Shown one piece after another: positions 10,135-20,033 of a DNA stretch of 64,000 bases (positions are counted from its first letter, which is position 1; the number at the start of each line of letters is the position of its first letter). Under the pieces are notes generated by a model. It did not search any database and was not told the DNA's origin. It was given only the letters and a program-made list of their open reading frames with translations. The position numbers and the translations under genes are program-made. Origin of the DNA: Pseudomonas sp. MYb118 (GTDB lineage: Bacteria; Pseudomonadota; Gammaproteobacteria; Pseudomonadales; Pseudomonadaceae); the NCBI RefSeq assembly GCF_040947875.1, contig NZ_JBFRXN010000002.1, forward strand, positions 2,852,001 through 2,916,000. Direction: 5' to 3'.

Positions 10135-10157
10135 GATTCTGGTTGCCTGACAGGCTG

Positions 10158-10233
10158 CCATCGCGGGCAAGCCCGCTCCCACAGGGATACAAGGTGTTCA
10201 CATAACCTGTGGGAGCGGGCTTGCCCGCGATGG
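10158..10233. repeat. REPIN, GCGGGC class
   Basis: Arms ccatcgcgggcaagcccgct and agcgggcttgcccgcgatgg face each other across about 30 bases, between two convergent genes. Confidence 0.88.
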
Positions 10234-10267
10234 GGCCATCAGCATCACCCCAAAAATACAGCCCAAC

Positions 10268-10302
10268 AAAAAGGCCCCAAGGTTCACACCCAGGGGCCTT
10301 TT
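10268..10302 (-). terminator. Terminator of leuA
   Basis: Inverted repeat AAAAGGCCCC ... GGGGCCTTTT with a 14-base loop. On the minus strand it follows the leuA stop at 10319. It can also work for the convergent amidase gene. Confidence 0.8.
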
Positions 10303-10318
10303 GCATTACAGCGACTGC

Positions 10319-11998
10319 TTACGCCGCTTTCGCCTCAGTCTGGCTCAGCGAACGGTTCAGCGCGCTGAACAGTGCCTTGAAGCTGGCGGTGGTGATGTTT
10401 TCGTCGATGCCAACGCCATGCACCGCACGCTCACCATTGACCCGCAGTTCGATGTAGGCCGCTGCCTTGGCGTTGGTGCCCGCGCCAATGGCGTGTTCGT
10501 TGTAGTCCATGATTTCCACCGGTACCGGCAGGCCGGCCACCAGGGCTTCCAGGGCGCCGTTGCCCTTGCCGCGCCAGTGCAGGTTGGTCTCGCCCTGGCC
10601 CTTGCTCGACACTTCCACTTCCACAGCGCTGTGACCGTTTTCTTCCTGCAGACGATGGCTGACCAGCGCGTACGGATTGTTGGCCTGCAAGTACTCGCTG
10701 TGCAGCAAGGCGTGGATCTGCTGGGCGGTCATTTCCAGGCCCAGGCGATCGGTTTCACGCTGCACGACCTGGCTGAACTCGATCTGCATGCGACGCGGCA
10801 AGCTGATGCCGTATTCCGCTTCCAGCAGATAGGCGATACCGCCCTTGCCCGACTGGCTGTTGACGCGAATCACCGCCTCGTAGCTGCGGCCGATGTCGGC
10901 CGGGTCGATCGGCAGGTATGGCACTTCCCACAGGGCGTCCGGTTTCTGCTGGGCGAAGCCCTTGCGGATGGCGTCCTGGTGCGAGCCGGAGAACGCGGTG
11001 TGAACCAGGTCGCCGACGTACGGGTGACGTGGGTGCACCTGGATCTGGTTGCACTCTTCGACGACTTTGCGCACACCGTCGATGTCGGAGAAGTCCAGCT
11101 CAGGGTTCAGGCCCTGGGTGTACATGTTCAGTGCCACGGTGACCAGGTCGACGTTACCGGTGCGCTCGCCATTGCCGAACAGGCAGCCTTCGACGCGGTC
11201 GGCGCCGGCCATCAGGCCCAGCTCGGTGGCGGCAACGCCGGTGCCACGGTCGTTGTGGGTGTGCAGGCTGATGATCACGCTGTCACGACGGTTGATGTGA
11301 CGGCCGAACCATTCGATCTGGTCGGCATACACGTTCGGGGTAGCGCATTCGACGGTGGCCGGCAGGTTGAGGATCATCTTGTGCTCAGGCGTCGGGTTCC
11401 ACACTTCGATCACCGCGTCGCAGACTTCTTTGGCGAATTCCAGCTCGGTGGCGCTGAAGGTTTCTGGCGAGTATTCGAACGTCCACTCGGTTTCCGGCTG
11501 CTGGGCGGCGTATTTGACGAACAGCTTGGCCGCGCTCACGGCGATTTCCTTGATGCCGTCCTTGTCCTGGTTGAAGACGATGCGACGGAAGGAAGGGGAG
11601 GTGGCGTTGTACAGGTGAACGATGGCTTTCTTCGCCCCACGCAGGGATTCGAAGGTACGCGCGATCAGGTCTTCACGGCCCTGGGTCAGCACCTGGATGG
11701 TGGTGTCGTCCGGGATGTGGCCGTCTTCGATCAGGGTACGCACGAAGTCGAAGTCGGTTTGCGAAGCAGCCGGGAACGACGCCTCGATTTCCTTCACGCC
11801 GACCTGTACCAGGGTCTTCCAGAAGCGCAGTTTCTTCGCCGAGTCCATCGGTTCGATCAGCGACTGGTTGCCGTCACGCAGGTCGGAGCTGCACCAGATC
11901 GGCACCTCGGTGATGGTTTTCGACGGCCAGGTACGGTCCGGGAGGTCGATGGCCGGGAACGCGCGGTATTTCGAAGACGGGTCTTTGAGCATGCTCAT
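10319..11998 (-). CDS. leuA: 2-isopropylmalate synthase
   Basis: This is the first committed step of leucine synthesis: condensation of 2-oxoisovalerate with acetyl-CoA. The protein is 559 residues, of the longer LeuA type found in Pseudomonas. Visible are [13 protein letters not shown] (catalytic and metal-binding start of the TIM barrel), [12 protein letters not shown] (metal-binding HTH) and [12 protein letters not shown]-terminal LeuA dimer/allosteric domain follows. The start is ATG 11998 ([10 protein letters not shown]), nine bases after aagga; a longer in-frame extension upstream has no ribosome binding site. A possible leader peptide lies upstream. Confidence 0.95.
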   Translation of the reverse strand: MSMLKDPSSKYRAFPAIDLPDRTWPSKTITEVPIWCSSDLRDGNQSLIEPMDSAKKLRFWKTLVQVGVKEIEASFPAASQTDFDFVRTLIEDGHIPDDTTIQVLTQGREDLIARTFESLRGAKKAIVHLYNATSPSFRRIVFNQDKDGIKEIAVSAAKLFVKYAAQQPETEWTFEYSPETFSATELEFAKEVCDAVIEVWNPTPEHKMILNLPATVECATPNVYADQIEWFGRHINRRDSVIISLHTHNDRGTGVAATELGLMAGADRVEGCLFGNGERTGNVDLVTVALNMYTQGLNPELDFSDIDGVRKVVEECNQIQVHPRHPYVGDLVHTAFSGSHQDAIRKGFAQQKPDALWEVPYLPIDPADIGRSYEAVIRVNSQSGKGGIAYLLEAEYGISLPRRMQIEFSQVVQRETDRLGLEMTAQQIHALLHSEYLQANNPYALVSHRLQEENGHSAVEVEVSSKGQGETNLHWRGKGNGALEALVAGLPVPVEIMDYNEHAIGAGTNAKAAAYIELRVNGERAVHGVGIDENITTASFKALFSALNRSLSQTEAKAA

Positions 11999-12087
11999 CG
12001 GGAGAATCCTTATTGTGTGGGCCGAAAAGAGGCGGCCTGCCGGTTGGAACTGTTCTTGGGGAAAAGCGGGGGACGAGGCGACGCGAT

Positions 12088-12165
12088 TCAGCCCGGCAGT
12101 CGTGCGCTGACGAGGCACAGGCTGCGGTGCTGGCGAAGCTGAATGAGGGTGTGAGAGGTTTTCAT
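12088..12165 (-). CDS. Candidate leuA leader peptide, 25 residues
   Basis: This short open frame ends 89 bases upstream of the leuA start and reads [18 protein letters not shown] followed by VSARLPG. Five of the 25 codons are Leu (CTC, CTT, CTG, CTC, CTG). A TAGGG at suitable spacing precedes the ATG. A weak GGCCG/CGGCC hairpin lies between it and leuA, but there is no T-rich terminator, so classic attenuation is not proven. Position and content suggest a regulatory upstream frame. Confidence 0.4.
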   Translation of the reverse strand: MKTSHTLIQLRQHRSLCLVSARLPG

Positions 12166-12341
12166 GCCTTCAACCCTAACCGCGAGGGGAAAGGATGGCA
12201 AGCAGTGCGAAAAAATTGGGAGAAGTTCTGCTTTTTCGGTTTTTGTCGCGATTTTATCGCGGCTTGGTGGGTTTGGGGCGGGGATGATTGCGCTGATGAT
12301 CTGGCGTCCGCAATTTGAGTTTTTGGGGGAAGTTCAAGGCC

Positions 12342-12437
12342 TATCGCGAGCAGGCTCGCTCCCACAGGGGAGGGGGCGGGTGTACACAAAATCAGCGTTC
12401 AACGCTGATCACTGTGGGAGCGAGCCTGCTCGCGATC
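12342..12437. repeat. REPIN, GCGAGCAGGCTCGC class
   Basis: Arms tatcgcgagcaggctcgctc and gagcgagcctgctcgcgat face each other. It sits between the leuA leader region and the M23 peptidase gene. Confidence 0.88.
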
Positions 12438-12455
12438 TTTTGCCTCAACAAAAAA

Positions 12456-13277
12456 CTAAGGCTGAAACGCCCCAATAAAAATCGCCGGATCCACCCGCGC
12501 ATCATTCAGGCTGACATTCCAATGCATATGCGGCCCGGTCGCCCGCCCGGTGGCACCGACCTTGCCCACCACAGCCCCTCGGGCCAACTGCTGGCCGACC
12601 TTCACGTCGATCTTCGACATGTGGCAGAACATGCTGATGAAGCCCTGCCCATGGTCGACGAACACGGTTTGGCCGTTGAAGAAGTAATTGCCGATGAGGA
12701 TCACCTTGCCAGCGGCCGGGGTCTTGATCGGTGTGCCAGCGGGCACGGCGAAATCCAGGCCCGAGTGCGGGTTGCGTTCTTCACCGTTGAAGAAGCGACG
12801 TACGCCGAACTTGCTCGACAGCGGGCCGTTGACCGGCTTGTCCAGCAGCAGGTTGCTCGGGGTATTGGGGCTGAAGGTGCGGTAGGCGGCGATCTGCTCG
12901 GCCAGCTCGCGCTCGATGCGCTTGAGGTTGCTCTGGTCCGGGTTGACCTGCTGGGTGTTTTTCAGGGTGATGCGCTGTTCCGGGTACTTCTTGCTGCCGA
13001 CGCTGAAGTTCAGAGTACGACCGCCGCTGCTGATCGACTGCACGCCTGGCTTGACCGTCAACGGCACACCGACGATGGCGCGCCAATTATTCTGTTCCTT
13101 GACCACCAGCACCGGCTTGCCCTGGTAGGAAGCGGTCGGCGCCTGCGCGGCGCTGCCCAGGTCGATCACGGCCACGCCGCCGGGCACCGGTTTGTTCAAC
13201 AGGCGGGTGATGTAGCTGTCGGCATGGGCGTTGAATGTCAGGCACAACAACAGCAGCGAAGCGAAAAAACGCGGCAT
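12456..13277 (-). CDS. Periplasmic M23 family peptidase (LytM domain)
   Basis: A 273-residue exported protein with a cleavable signal peptide (FFASLLLLCLTFNAHA). The LytM domain at about 150-270 holds the zinc and catalytic residues: H171 and D175 in HSGLD, H219 in FCHM, and H250/H252 in HMH. All metal ligands are present, so it should be an active peptidoglycan endopeptidase rather than a degenerate EnvC-type activator. It follows xseA by three bases and is likely co-transcribed. Confidence 0.92.
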   Translation of the reverse strand: MPRFFASLLLLCLTFNAHADSYITRLLNKPVPGGVAVIDLGSAAQAPTASYQGKPVLVVKEQNNWRAIVGVPLTVKPGVQSISSGGRTLNFSVGSKKYPEQRITLKNTQQVNPDQSNLKRIERELAEQIAAYRTFSPNTPSNLLLDKPVNGPLSSKFGVRRFFNGEERNPHSGLDFAVPAGTPIKTPAAGKVILIGNYFFNGQTVFVDHGQGFISMFCHMSKIDVKVGQQLARGAVVGKVGATGRATGPHMHWNVSLNDARVDPAIFIGAFQP

Positions 13278-13280
13278 GGA

Positions 13281-14660
13281 TCAGTCCAGTAAAGAAAGGG
13301 TGACGGGCGTCAGGTGGTTGTCTTCGACCCGCACTTGCAGTTCGCCTTCGCCGAGCTTGGCTTTCAGACGCTGGCCGTTGTGGGTTTGCGCGGCGTTGCG
13401 AATCGCGTTGCCGCGTTCATCCAGCAGAATGCTGTAGCCACGGCCCAGGGTCGCCAGCGGGCTGACCACGTGCAACGTCTGCATCTGCGCGTGCAACTGC
13501 TGGCGACGGTCCTTGAGCCCTTCGCGCATGGCTCGAGGCAGGCGTTCGGCGAGGCTGTCCAGGCGCTGGCGCAACATCGCCAACTGGCGTCCCGGGTGCT
13601 GCCCGGCGAGGCGGGTTTCCAGGCGGATCAGCCGTTCGCGCCGGGTGTTGAGGCTGCGTTCGAACGCGCGGCGCATGCGCATGTCCAGGTCATCCAGGCG
13701 CTGGGCCTGTTGGCGCAGGCGTTCGCCGGGGTGACGCAGGCGGCGCGAAATGCCTTCCAGGCGCAGGCGGTCGCGCATCAGGCGGTCACGCATGCGCATC
13801 ACCAGCCGGCGATGCAGGCTTTCGACCCGGCGCACCAGGTCGCTGGAGTCCGGGGCCAGCAGTTCGGCGGCGGCTGATGGCGTCGGGGCGCGAACGTCGG
13901 CGACGAAGTCGCTGATCGACACGTCGGTTTCGTGGCCGACGGCGCTGACGATCGGCGTCACGCAGGCATCCACCGCACGCGCCACGGCTTCTTCGTTGAA
14001 GCACCAGAGGTCTTCCAGCGAACCGCCGCCACGGGCCAGGATCAAGGCGTCGAAACCGCGGGCGTCCGCCAGCTTTAGGGCGCGGACGATCTGCGCGGTG
14101 GCTTCGCGACCCTGCACGGCGGTGGGGATCAGCGTCAGTTGCACTTGCGGCGCACGGCGGCGGAACACGCTGATGATGTCGCGGATCACCGCGCCGGTGG
14201 GCGAGCTGATGATGCCGATGCGTTGCGGGTGCGCCGGCAGCGGCACCTTGCGTTCGGCGCTGAACAGGCCTTCGGCGCTGAGTTTTTCCTTCAGGGCATC
14301 GAAGGCCAGGCGCAGCGCGCCGTCACCGGCAGGCTCGACGGTGTCGAGGATCAACTGATAGTCGCCACGCCCTTCGAACAGCGAAACCTTGCCGCGCACC
14401 TTCACCGCCAGGCCATCCTTCAACGCCTGGCGCACGCGCTGGGCGTTCTGGCGGAACAGGGCGCAGCGCACCTGGGCGCCGCTGTCCTTGAGGGTGAAAT
14501 ACACATGGCCGGACGCCGGGCGGGCGAGGTTGGAGATTTCGCCTTCGACCCAGATATTGCTGAACACGTCTTCGAGCAACACCCGCGCGCGGCCGTTGAG
14601 CTGGCTGACAGTCAGGACTTCCCGGTCAAGGCCGAGTCTTGCAAAGGGATCTTTAATCAT
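13281..14660 (-). CDS. xseA: Exodeoxyribonuclease VII large subunit
   Basis: This 459-residue subunit of ExoVII degrades single-stranded DNA. It has an N-terminal OB fold (IWVEGEISNLARPASGHVYF), the nuclease core (RIGIISSPTGAVIRD, LARGGGSLEDLWCFN, SAVGHETD) and a long arginine-rich coiled region at about 280-390. The C-terminal segment contains LGRGYSIL. The small subunit XseB is not in the window. Confidence 0.96.
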   Translation of the reverse strand: MIKDPFARLGLDREVLTVSQLNGRARVLLEDVFSNIWVEGEISNLARPASGHVYFTLKDSGAQVRCALFRQNAQRVRQALKDGLAVKVRGKVSLFEGRGDYQLILDTVEPAGDGALRLAFDALKEKLSAEGLFSAERKVPLPAHPQRIGIISSPTGAVIRDIISVFRRRAPQVQLTLIPTAVQGREATAQIVRALKLADARGFDALILARGGGSLEDLWCFNEEAVARAVDACVTPIVSAVGHETDVSISDFVADVRAPTPSAAAELLAPDSSDLVRRVESLHRRLVMRMRDRLMRDRLRLEGISRRLRHPGERLRQQAQRLDDLDMRMRRAFERSLNTRRERLIRLETRLAGQHPGRQLAMLRQRLDSLAERLPRAMREGLKDRRQQLHAQMQTLHVVSPLATLGRGYSILLDERGNAIRNAAQTHNGQRLKAKLGEGELQVRVEDNHLTPVTLSLLD

Positions 14661-14706
14661 GGGCGCAGTTTAAAGGCTTTCGCCGATCCGAGGCTAACGC
14701 AAATCC

Positions 14707-14796
14707 TGTAGGAGCGAGCTTGCTCGCGATGGCGATGTATCAGGCGAATGATGTATTGGCTGACACAACCCATCGCGAGCAAGCTCGCTCCTACAG
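14707..14796. repeat. REPIN, GCGAGC class
   Basis: Arms tgtaggagcgagcttgctcg and cgagcaagctcgctcctaca flank about 40 bases, in the divergent gap between xseA and the permease gene. Confidence 0.88.
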
Positions 14797-14844
14797 GATT
14801 CGGTGAACGGGTACAGTAGGCGCCGAACTCAAGGAAGACACCCA

Positions 14845-15612
14845 ATGAATCTGTTCGAACTGTTACAGCAATGGCCCTTCGGCCTGACGGACTGGCTGGT
14901 GATCGGCCTGGGCATTGCCCTGGCCTACATCGTGTTCGGCATCGCCGGTTTCGGCACCGCGCTGGTGGCCGGGCCGATCCTGATCCTGTTCATGCCGCTG
15001 TCGAAAATCGTGCCGCTGCTGGTGCTGCTGGATTTCATTGCGGCGTTCGGCAACCTGTTGCCCTCGCGCCGGGATGTGGCGCGGTCGGAGTTGCTCAGGC
15101 TGCTGCCGTGCATGGCGATCGGCTGTACGCTGGGGGTGATTTTCCTGCTCAACCTGCATTCCGATGTGTTGCTGCTGTTGATGGGGCTGTTCATCAGCGC
15201 CTATGCGATCTACAGCCTGTGGGTGAAAAGCCGTCCGAGCCAGCTTTCTGCGGCGTGGGCGGTGCCGATGGGCACCGTGGGCGGGATGTTTGGCGCGTTG
15301 TTCGGCAGTGGCGGCTTTCTCTATGCGATCTACCTCAACAGCCGCTTGTCGAAGGACGCCGCGCGGGCGACCCAGAGCGCCCTGATCAGTTGCAGCACGG
15401 TGGTGCGCCTGAGCCTGTTCGTCGTCGCGGGCGTGTATGCCGAGCTACGCTTGTTGGTGTTGGCGGTGTGCTTGCTGCCGGCCATGGCGCTGGGTTTGTG
15501 GATCGGCCGGCGGCTGACCATGCGCCTGTCCCGCGAGGCGTTCGTGCGGCTGGTCACCTGGCTGGTGCTGGCCAGCGGGATTGCCTTGATCGGGCGGTAC
15601 CTGAGCACTTGA
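14845..15612 (+). CDS. TauE/SafE family sulfite/anion permease
   Basis: A 255-residue integral membrane protein with about seven or eight hydrophobic helices. It shows the family's repeated motif GIAGFGTALVAGPIL near the start and GGMFGALFGSGGFLYAIYL in the second half. TauE/SafE proteins are putative exporters of sulfite, sulfoacetate or similar anions. Nothing nearby fixes the substrate. ATG 14845 follows aaggaag by six bases. Confidence 0.88.
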   Translation: MNLFELLQQWPFGLTDWLVIGLGIALAYIVFGIAGFGTALVAGPILILFMPLSKIVPLLVLLDFIAAFGNLLPSRRDVARSELLRLLPCMAIGCTLGVIFLLNLHSDVLLLLMGLFISAYAIYSLWVKSRPSQLSAAWAVPMGTVGGMFGALFGSGGFLYAIYLNSRLSKDAARATQSALISCSTVVRLSLFVVAGVYAELRLLVLAVCLLPAMALGLWIGRRLTMRLSREAFVRLVTWLVLASGIALIGRYLST

Positions 15613-15655
15613 CCTGTGGGTGTCAGGGATTAAGCTGCCGGCCATCTTTTTACTC

Positions 15656-15744
15656 TGTAGGAGCGAGCTTGCTCGCGATGCGGTGGATCAGCCAGCACAT
15701 CTTTGACTGACCCACCGCCATCGCGAGCAAGCTCGCTCCTACAG
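15656..15744. repeat. REPIN, GCGAGC class
   Basis: Arms tgtaggagcgagcttgctcg and cgagcaagctcgctcctaca lie between two co-directional genes. Confidence 0.88.
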
Positions 15745-15782
15745 GGGAAGCGGTATTTTCAGTATTTGTGCAGGCTCACCCC

Positions 15783-16331
15783 ATGAACTCCCAAAGCATC
15801 ATCGTCCCGAAAATCTCCACCCTGCCGGTCCACGAACCCCGGGCCCGGGCGATCGTGCGCTGGCTGGTGCGCAAGAACATCGTCGAGGAGCAACTGAGCA
15901 CCTGCGGGCGCACCGGCAACCGCATGGGCCATGCCATCGCCGAGGGTGCGCGGGCGGTGGTGCTGCACCCCGAGGCGCTGCCATTCGGCGAGCCGATCAA
16001 TGGCCTGGAGATCATCACCAAGCGCTGCATCTATACGCCAGCCAAGGGTTTTCTGGGGGAGGCGGGCTGCGCCGAATGTCGCCAGGAGGTCGGCGAAGCG
16101 CTGTTCGAAAGCCTGGAAGACTGGATGCCGGGGCGCACCGACAACTTCACCTGCCCCGAATGCGGCCATGAAGACGACATCAACGGGTTCCTGTTCCTGC
16201 AGGAATGCGGGTTTTCCAACCTCGGTTTCATCTTCAACAACTGGGCCGAGGCCGGGTTCAAGCAGGCCTTTCTCGACGAGTTTGCCGATTGGCTGGACCA
16301 GCCCGTCAGTTGCGTCAGGGTCGAGCTTTAG
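15783..16331 (+). CDS. Conserved zinc-ribbon-like protein of unknown function
   Basis: A 182-residue soluble protein. Cysteine pairs AGCAECRQ at about 95-100 and FTCPECGHED at about 125-130 look like a zinc ribbon. The C terminus holds aromatic/acidic helices (NNWAEAGFKQAFLDEFADWLD). Similar Pseudomonas proteins are often labelled sugar ABC transporter ATPase, but no Walker motif is present, so I do not use that name. ATG 15783 is chosen over an upstream in-frame codon because conservation-like sequence starts there. It lies upstream of the guaB promoter. Confidence 0.75.
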   Translation: MNSQSIIVPKISTLPVHEPRARAIVRWLVRKNIVEEQLSTCGRTGNRMGHAIAEGARAVVLHPEALPFGEPINGLEIITKRCIYTPAKGFLGEAGCAECRQEVGEALFESLEDWMPGRTDNFTCPECGHEDDINGFLFLQECGFSNLGFIFNNWAEAGFKQAFLDEFADWLDQPVSCVRVEL

Positions 16332-16381
16332 CCGGCGCTTTTGCCGGGGAAAAGCTCCGTCGATCACCGCATCGCTCATAG

Positions 16382-17929
<1,548 letters not shown>

Positions 17930-17953
17930 GCCTTCCAGCAAAAAGTTAACGAC

Positions 17954-17976
17954 CGGGGCTGTTTTATTCAGCCCCG
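17954..17976 (+). terminator. Hairpin between guaB and guaA
   Basis: CGGGGCTG, a seven-base T-rich loop, then CAGCCCCG. It is followed by agttgttt, not a full U-tract. It may act as a partial terminator or processing site that lowers guaA relative to guaB. Confidence 0.6.
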
Positions 17977-18019
17977 AGTTGTTTCTGAATCATCTGAATG
18001 ACTTAGACGAGACTGAATC

Positions 18020-19597
18020 ATGGCCCTCGATATTCACGCTCACCGCATCCTGATCCTCGACTTCGGTTCCCAGTACACCCAGCTGATCGCCCGCCGCGTG
18101 CGTGAAATCGGCGTGTACTGCGAACTGCATCCGTTCGACATGGACGACGAAGCGATCCGCGAATTCGCGCCGAAGGGGATCATCCTCGCCGGCGGCCCGG
18201 AGTCGGTACACGTGGCCGACAGCCCGCGCGCGCCACAGGCGGTCTGGGACCTGGGCGTACCGGTCTTCGGTATCTGCTACGGCATGCAGACCATGGCCGA
18301 GCAACTGGGTGGCAAGGTCGAAGGTTCCGAGCTGCGTGAGTTCGGCTACGCCCGTGTCGACGTGGTCGGCAAGAGCCGCCTGCTCGACGGCATCGAAGAC
18401 CACGTCGACGCCGACGGCCTGTTCGGCCTGGACGTGTGGATGAGCCACGGTGACAAGGTCACCAAAATGCCTGGCGACTTCCACATCCTGGCCAGCACCC
18501 CGAGCTGCCCGATCGCCGGCATGTTCAGCGACGAGCGCGCTTACTACGGCGTGCAGTTCCACCCGGAAGTGACCCACACCAAGCAGGGCGGTCGCATCCT
18601 GTCGCGTTTCGTCCTCGACATCTGCGGCTGCGAAGCCCTGTGGACCCCATCGAAAATCGCTGAAGACGCCATCGCCCAGGTGCGCGCCCAGGTCGGCACC
18701 GACAACGTGCTGCTGGGTCTGTCCGGCGGTGTCGACTCCTCGGTGGTTGCCGCGCTGCTGCACAAGGCCATCGGCGACCAGCTGACCTGCGTCTTCGTCG
18801 ACAACGGCCTGCTGCGTCTGCACGAAGGTGAGCAAGTGATGGCCATGTTCGCCGAGAACATGGGCGTCAAGGTGATCCGCGCCAACGCTGAAGACCAGTT
18901 CCTCAACAACCTGGCCGGCGAAGCCGACCCGGAGAAGAAGCGCAAGATCATCGGCCGTACCTTCATCGACGTGTTCGATGCCGAATCCTGCAAGCTGGAC
19001 AACATCAAGTACCTGGCCCAGGGCACCATCTACCCGGACGTGATCGAGTCGGCTGGCGCGAAAAGCGGCAAGGCCCACGTGATCAAGTCGCACCACAACG
19101 TGGGCGGCCTGCCGGAAGAGATGAACCTGAAACTGGTCGAGCCACTGCGCGAACTGTTCAAGGACGAAGTCCGTCGTCTGGGCCTGGAACTGGGCCTGCC
19201 GTACGACATGGTCTACCGTCACCCATTCCCGGGCCCGGGCCTGGGCGTGCGCATCCTCGGTGAAGTGAAGAAGGAATACGCCGACCTGCTGCGTCGCGCC
19301 GACCACATCTTCATCGAAGAACTGCGCAAGGCCGACTGGTACCACAAGGTCAGCCAGGCGTTCGTGGTGTTCCAGCCAGTGAAATCGGTCGGCGTGGTCG
19401 GCGACGGCCGTCGTTACGCCTGGGTCGTGGCCCTGCGTGCCGTGGAAACCATCGACTTCATGACCGCCCGCTGGGCCCACCTGCCATACGAACTGCTGGA
19501 AACCGTCAGCGGCCGTATCATCAACGAAATCGAAGGCATCTCGCGCGTAACGTATGACGTGTCGAGCAAGCCGCCGGCGACGATTGAGTGGGAGTGA
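18020..19597 (+). CDS. guaA: GMP synthase (glutamine-hydrolysing)
   Basis: Converts XMP to GMP using ATP and glutamine. The 525-residue protein has a class I glutamine amidotransferase domain with triad C86 (GICYGMQ), H181 and E183 (FHPEVTH). An ATP-pyrophosphatase domain follows with the PP-loop [10 protein letters not shown] at about 233-242, and a C-terminal dimerisation domain ends in PPATIEWE. The 3' end is intact. The guaA 3' end is a known integration site for genomic islands, and an integrase remnant lies directly downstream here. Confidence 0.97.
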   Translation: MALDIHAHRILILDFGSQYTQLIARRVREIGVYCELHPFDMDDEAIREFAPKGIILAGGPESVHVADSPRAPQAVWDLGVPVFGICYGMQTMAEQLGGKVEGSELREFGYARVDVVGKSRLLDGIEDHVDADGLFGLDVWMSHGDKVTKMPGDFHILASTPSCPIAGMFSDERAYYGVQFHPEVTHTKQGGRILSRFVLDICGCEALWTPSKIAEDAIAQVRAQVGTDNVLLGLSGGVDSSVVAALLHKAIGDQLTCVFVDNGLLRLHEGEQVMAMFAENMGVKVIRANAEDQFLNNLAGEADPEKKRKIIGRTFIDVFDAESCKLDNIKYLAQGTIYPDVIESAGAKSGKAHVIKSHHNVGGLPEEMNLKLVEPLRELFKDEVRRLGLELGLPYDMVYRHPFPGPGLGVRILGEVKKEYADLLRRADHIFIEELRKADWYHKVSQAFVVFQPVKSVGVVGDGRRYAWVVALRAVETIDFMTARWAHLPYELLETVSGRIINEIEGISRVTYDVSSKPPATIEWE

Positions 19598-19644
19598 TTG
19601 GATGTCCGGCACTGACCGGCATCAACTAGTAAGAAACACCCTGA

Positions 19645-19676
19645 AGCCCGCGTAACTGCGGGCTTTCGGCTTTTTG
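19645..19676 (+). terminator. guaA terminator
   Basis: AAGCCCGC, loop gtaact, GCGGGCTT, then tcggcttttt. It lies 48 bases after the guaA stop. Confidence 0.8.
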
Positions 19677-19726
19677 GGTCTGGCAATTTCTGGCAGCTCT
19701 GTGCATGCCAAGCACCGTGTTTGTGT

Positions 19727-19920
19727 GGCATGGTACGGTGCATTAACTGAGCCCAATGCCGTGCTTGGTGCTCGATACCATGTCGCCTTAGTAGGTAAGG
19801 GCATGGTATCAAATCTCATGCTTCGCCCGGTTTTATTGGGTTTTAACGTGGTGTATGAGTGATTTTCTGAGCATGGTATTTTTTACGTGGAATCCGCGAC
19901 TGCCATGCTTAATGATACCA
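19727..19920. repeat. Scattered CATGGTA/TACCATG repeats before the integrase remnant
   Basis: The gap 19677-19904 holds no credible gene. It holds GGCATGGTAC (19727), GATACCATG (19774), GCATGGTATC (19801), GCATGGTATT (19871) and GATACCA (19914). It also has an inverted pair CCAAGCAC (19708) and GTGCTTGG (19761). Repeated short elements near a tyrosine integrase start can be arm-type binding sites or an operator. This is inference. Confidence 0.4.
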
Positions 19921-20023
19921 AGCTGCGTAACCTCAAACCGAAAGAAAAACTCTACAGGTGAACGATCGTGACGGGTTGTACGTGGCCGTCACCGCTGCAG
20001 GTCCCATCTCATTTCGCTACAAC
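19905..20023 (+). pseudogene. Tyrosine integrase N-terminal remnant, frameshifted and truncated
   Basis: ATG 19905 reads MLNDTKLRNLKPKEKLYR and then hits TGA 19959. From 19958, one base back, the frame continues VNDRDGLYVAVTAAGPISF and RYN. Together these match the Arm DNA-binding (DUF4102) start of P4-type tyrosine recombinases. Homology ends at about 20023; the catalytic R-H-R-Y domain is absent. So both a one-base shift and a 3' deletion inactivate it. Its place just after guaA fits the integrase of a guaA-targeted island. Confidence 0.7.
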
Positions 20024-20033
20024 ATATGCAGAT

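Noticed and set aside
10301..12142. Plus-strand frame of 613 codons opposite leuA
   Set aside because: leuA is certain on the other strand; the predicted product is His/Gln/Val-rich antisense sequence without any domain.
15783..16331. Annotation as a sugar ABC transporter ATPase
   Set aside because: No Walker A, Walker B or ABC signature is present; the visible features are paired cysteines.
19622..19819. Small minus-strand open frames between guaA and the integrase remnant
   Set aside because: They run through the guaA terminator and the repeat cluster, have no ribosome binding site, and give no recognisable protein.
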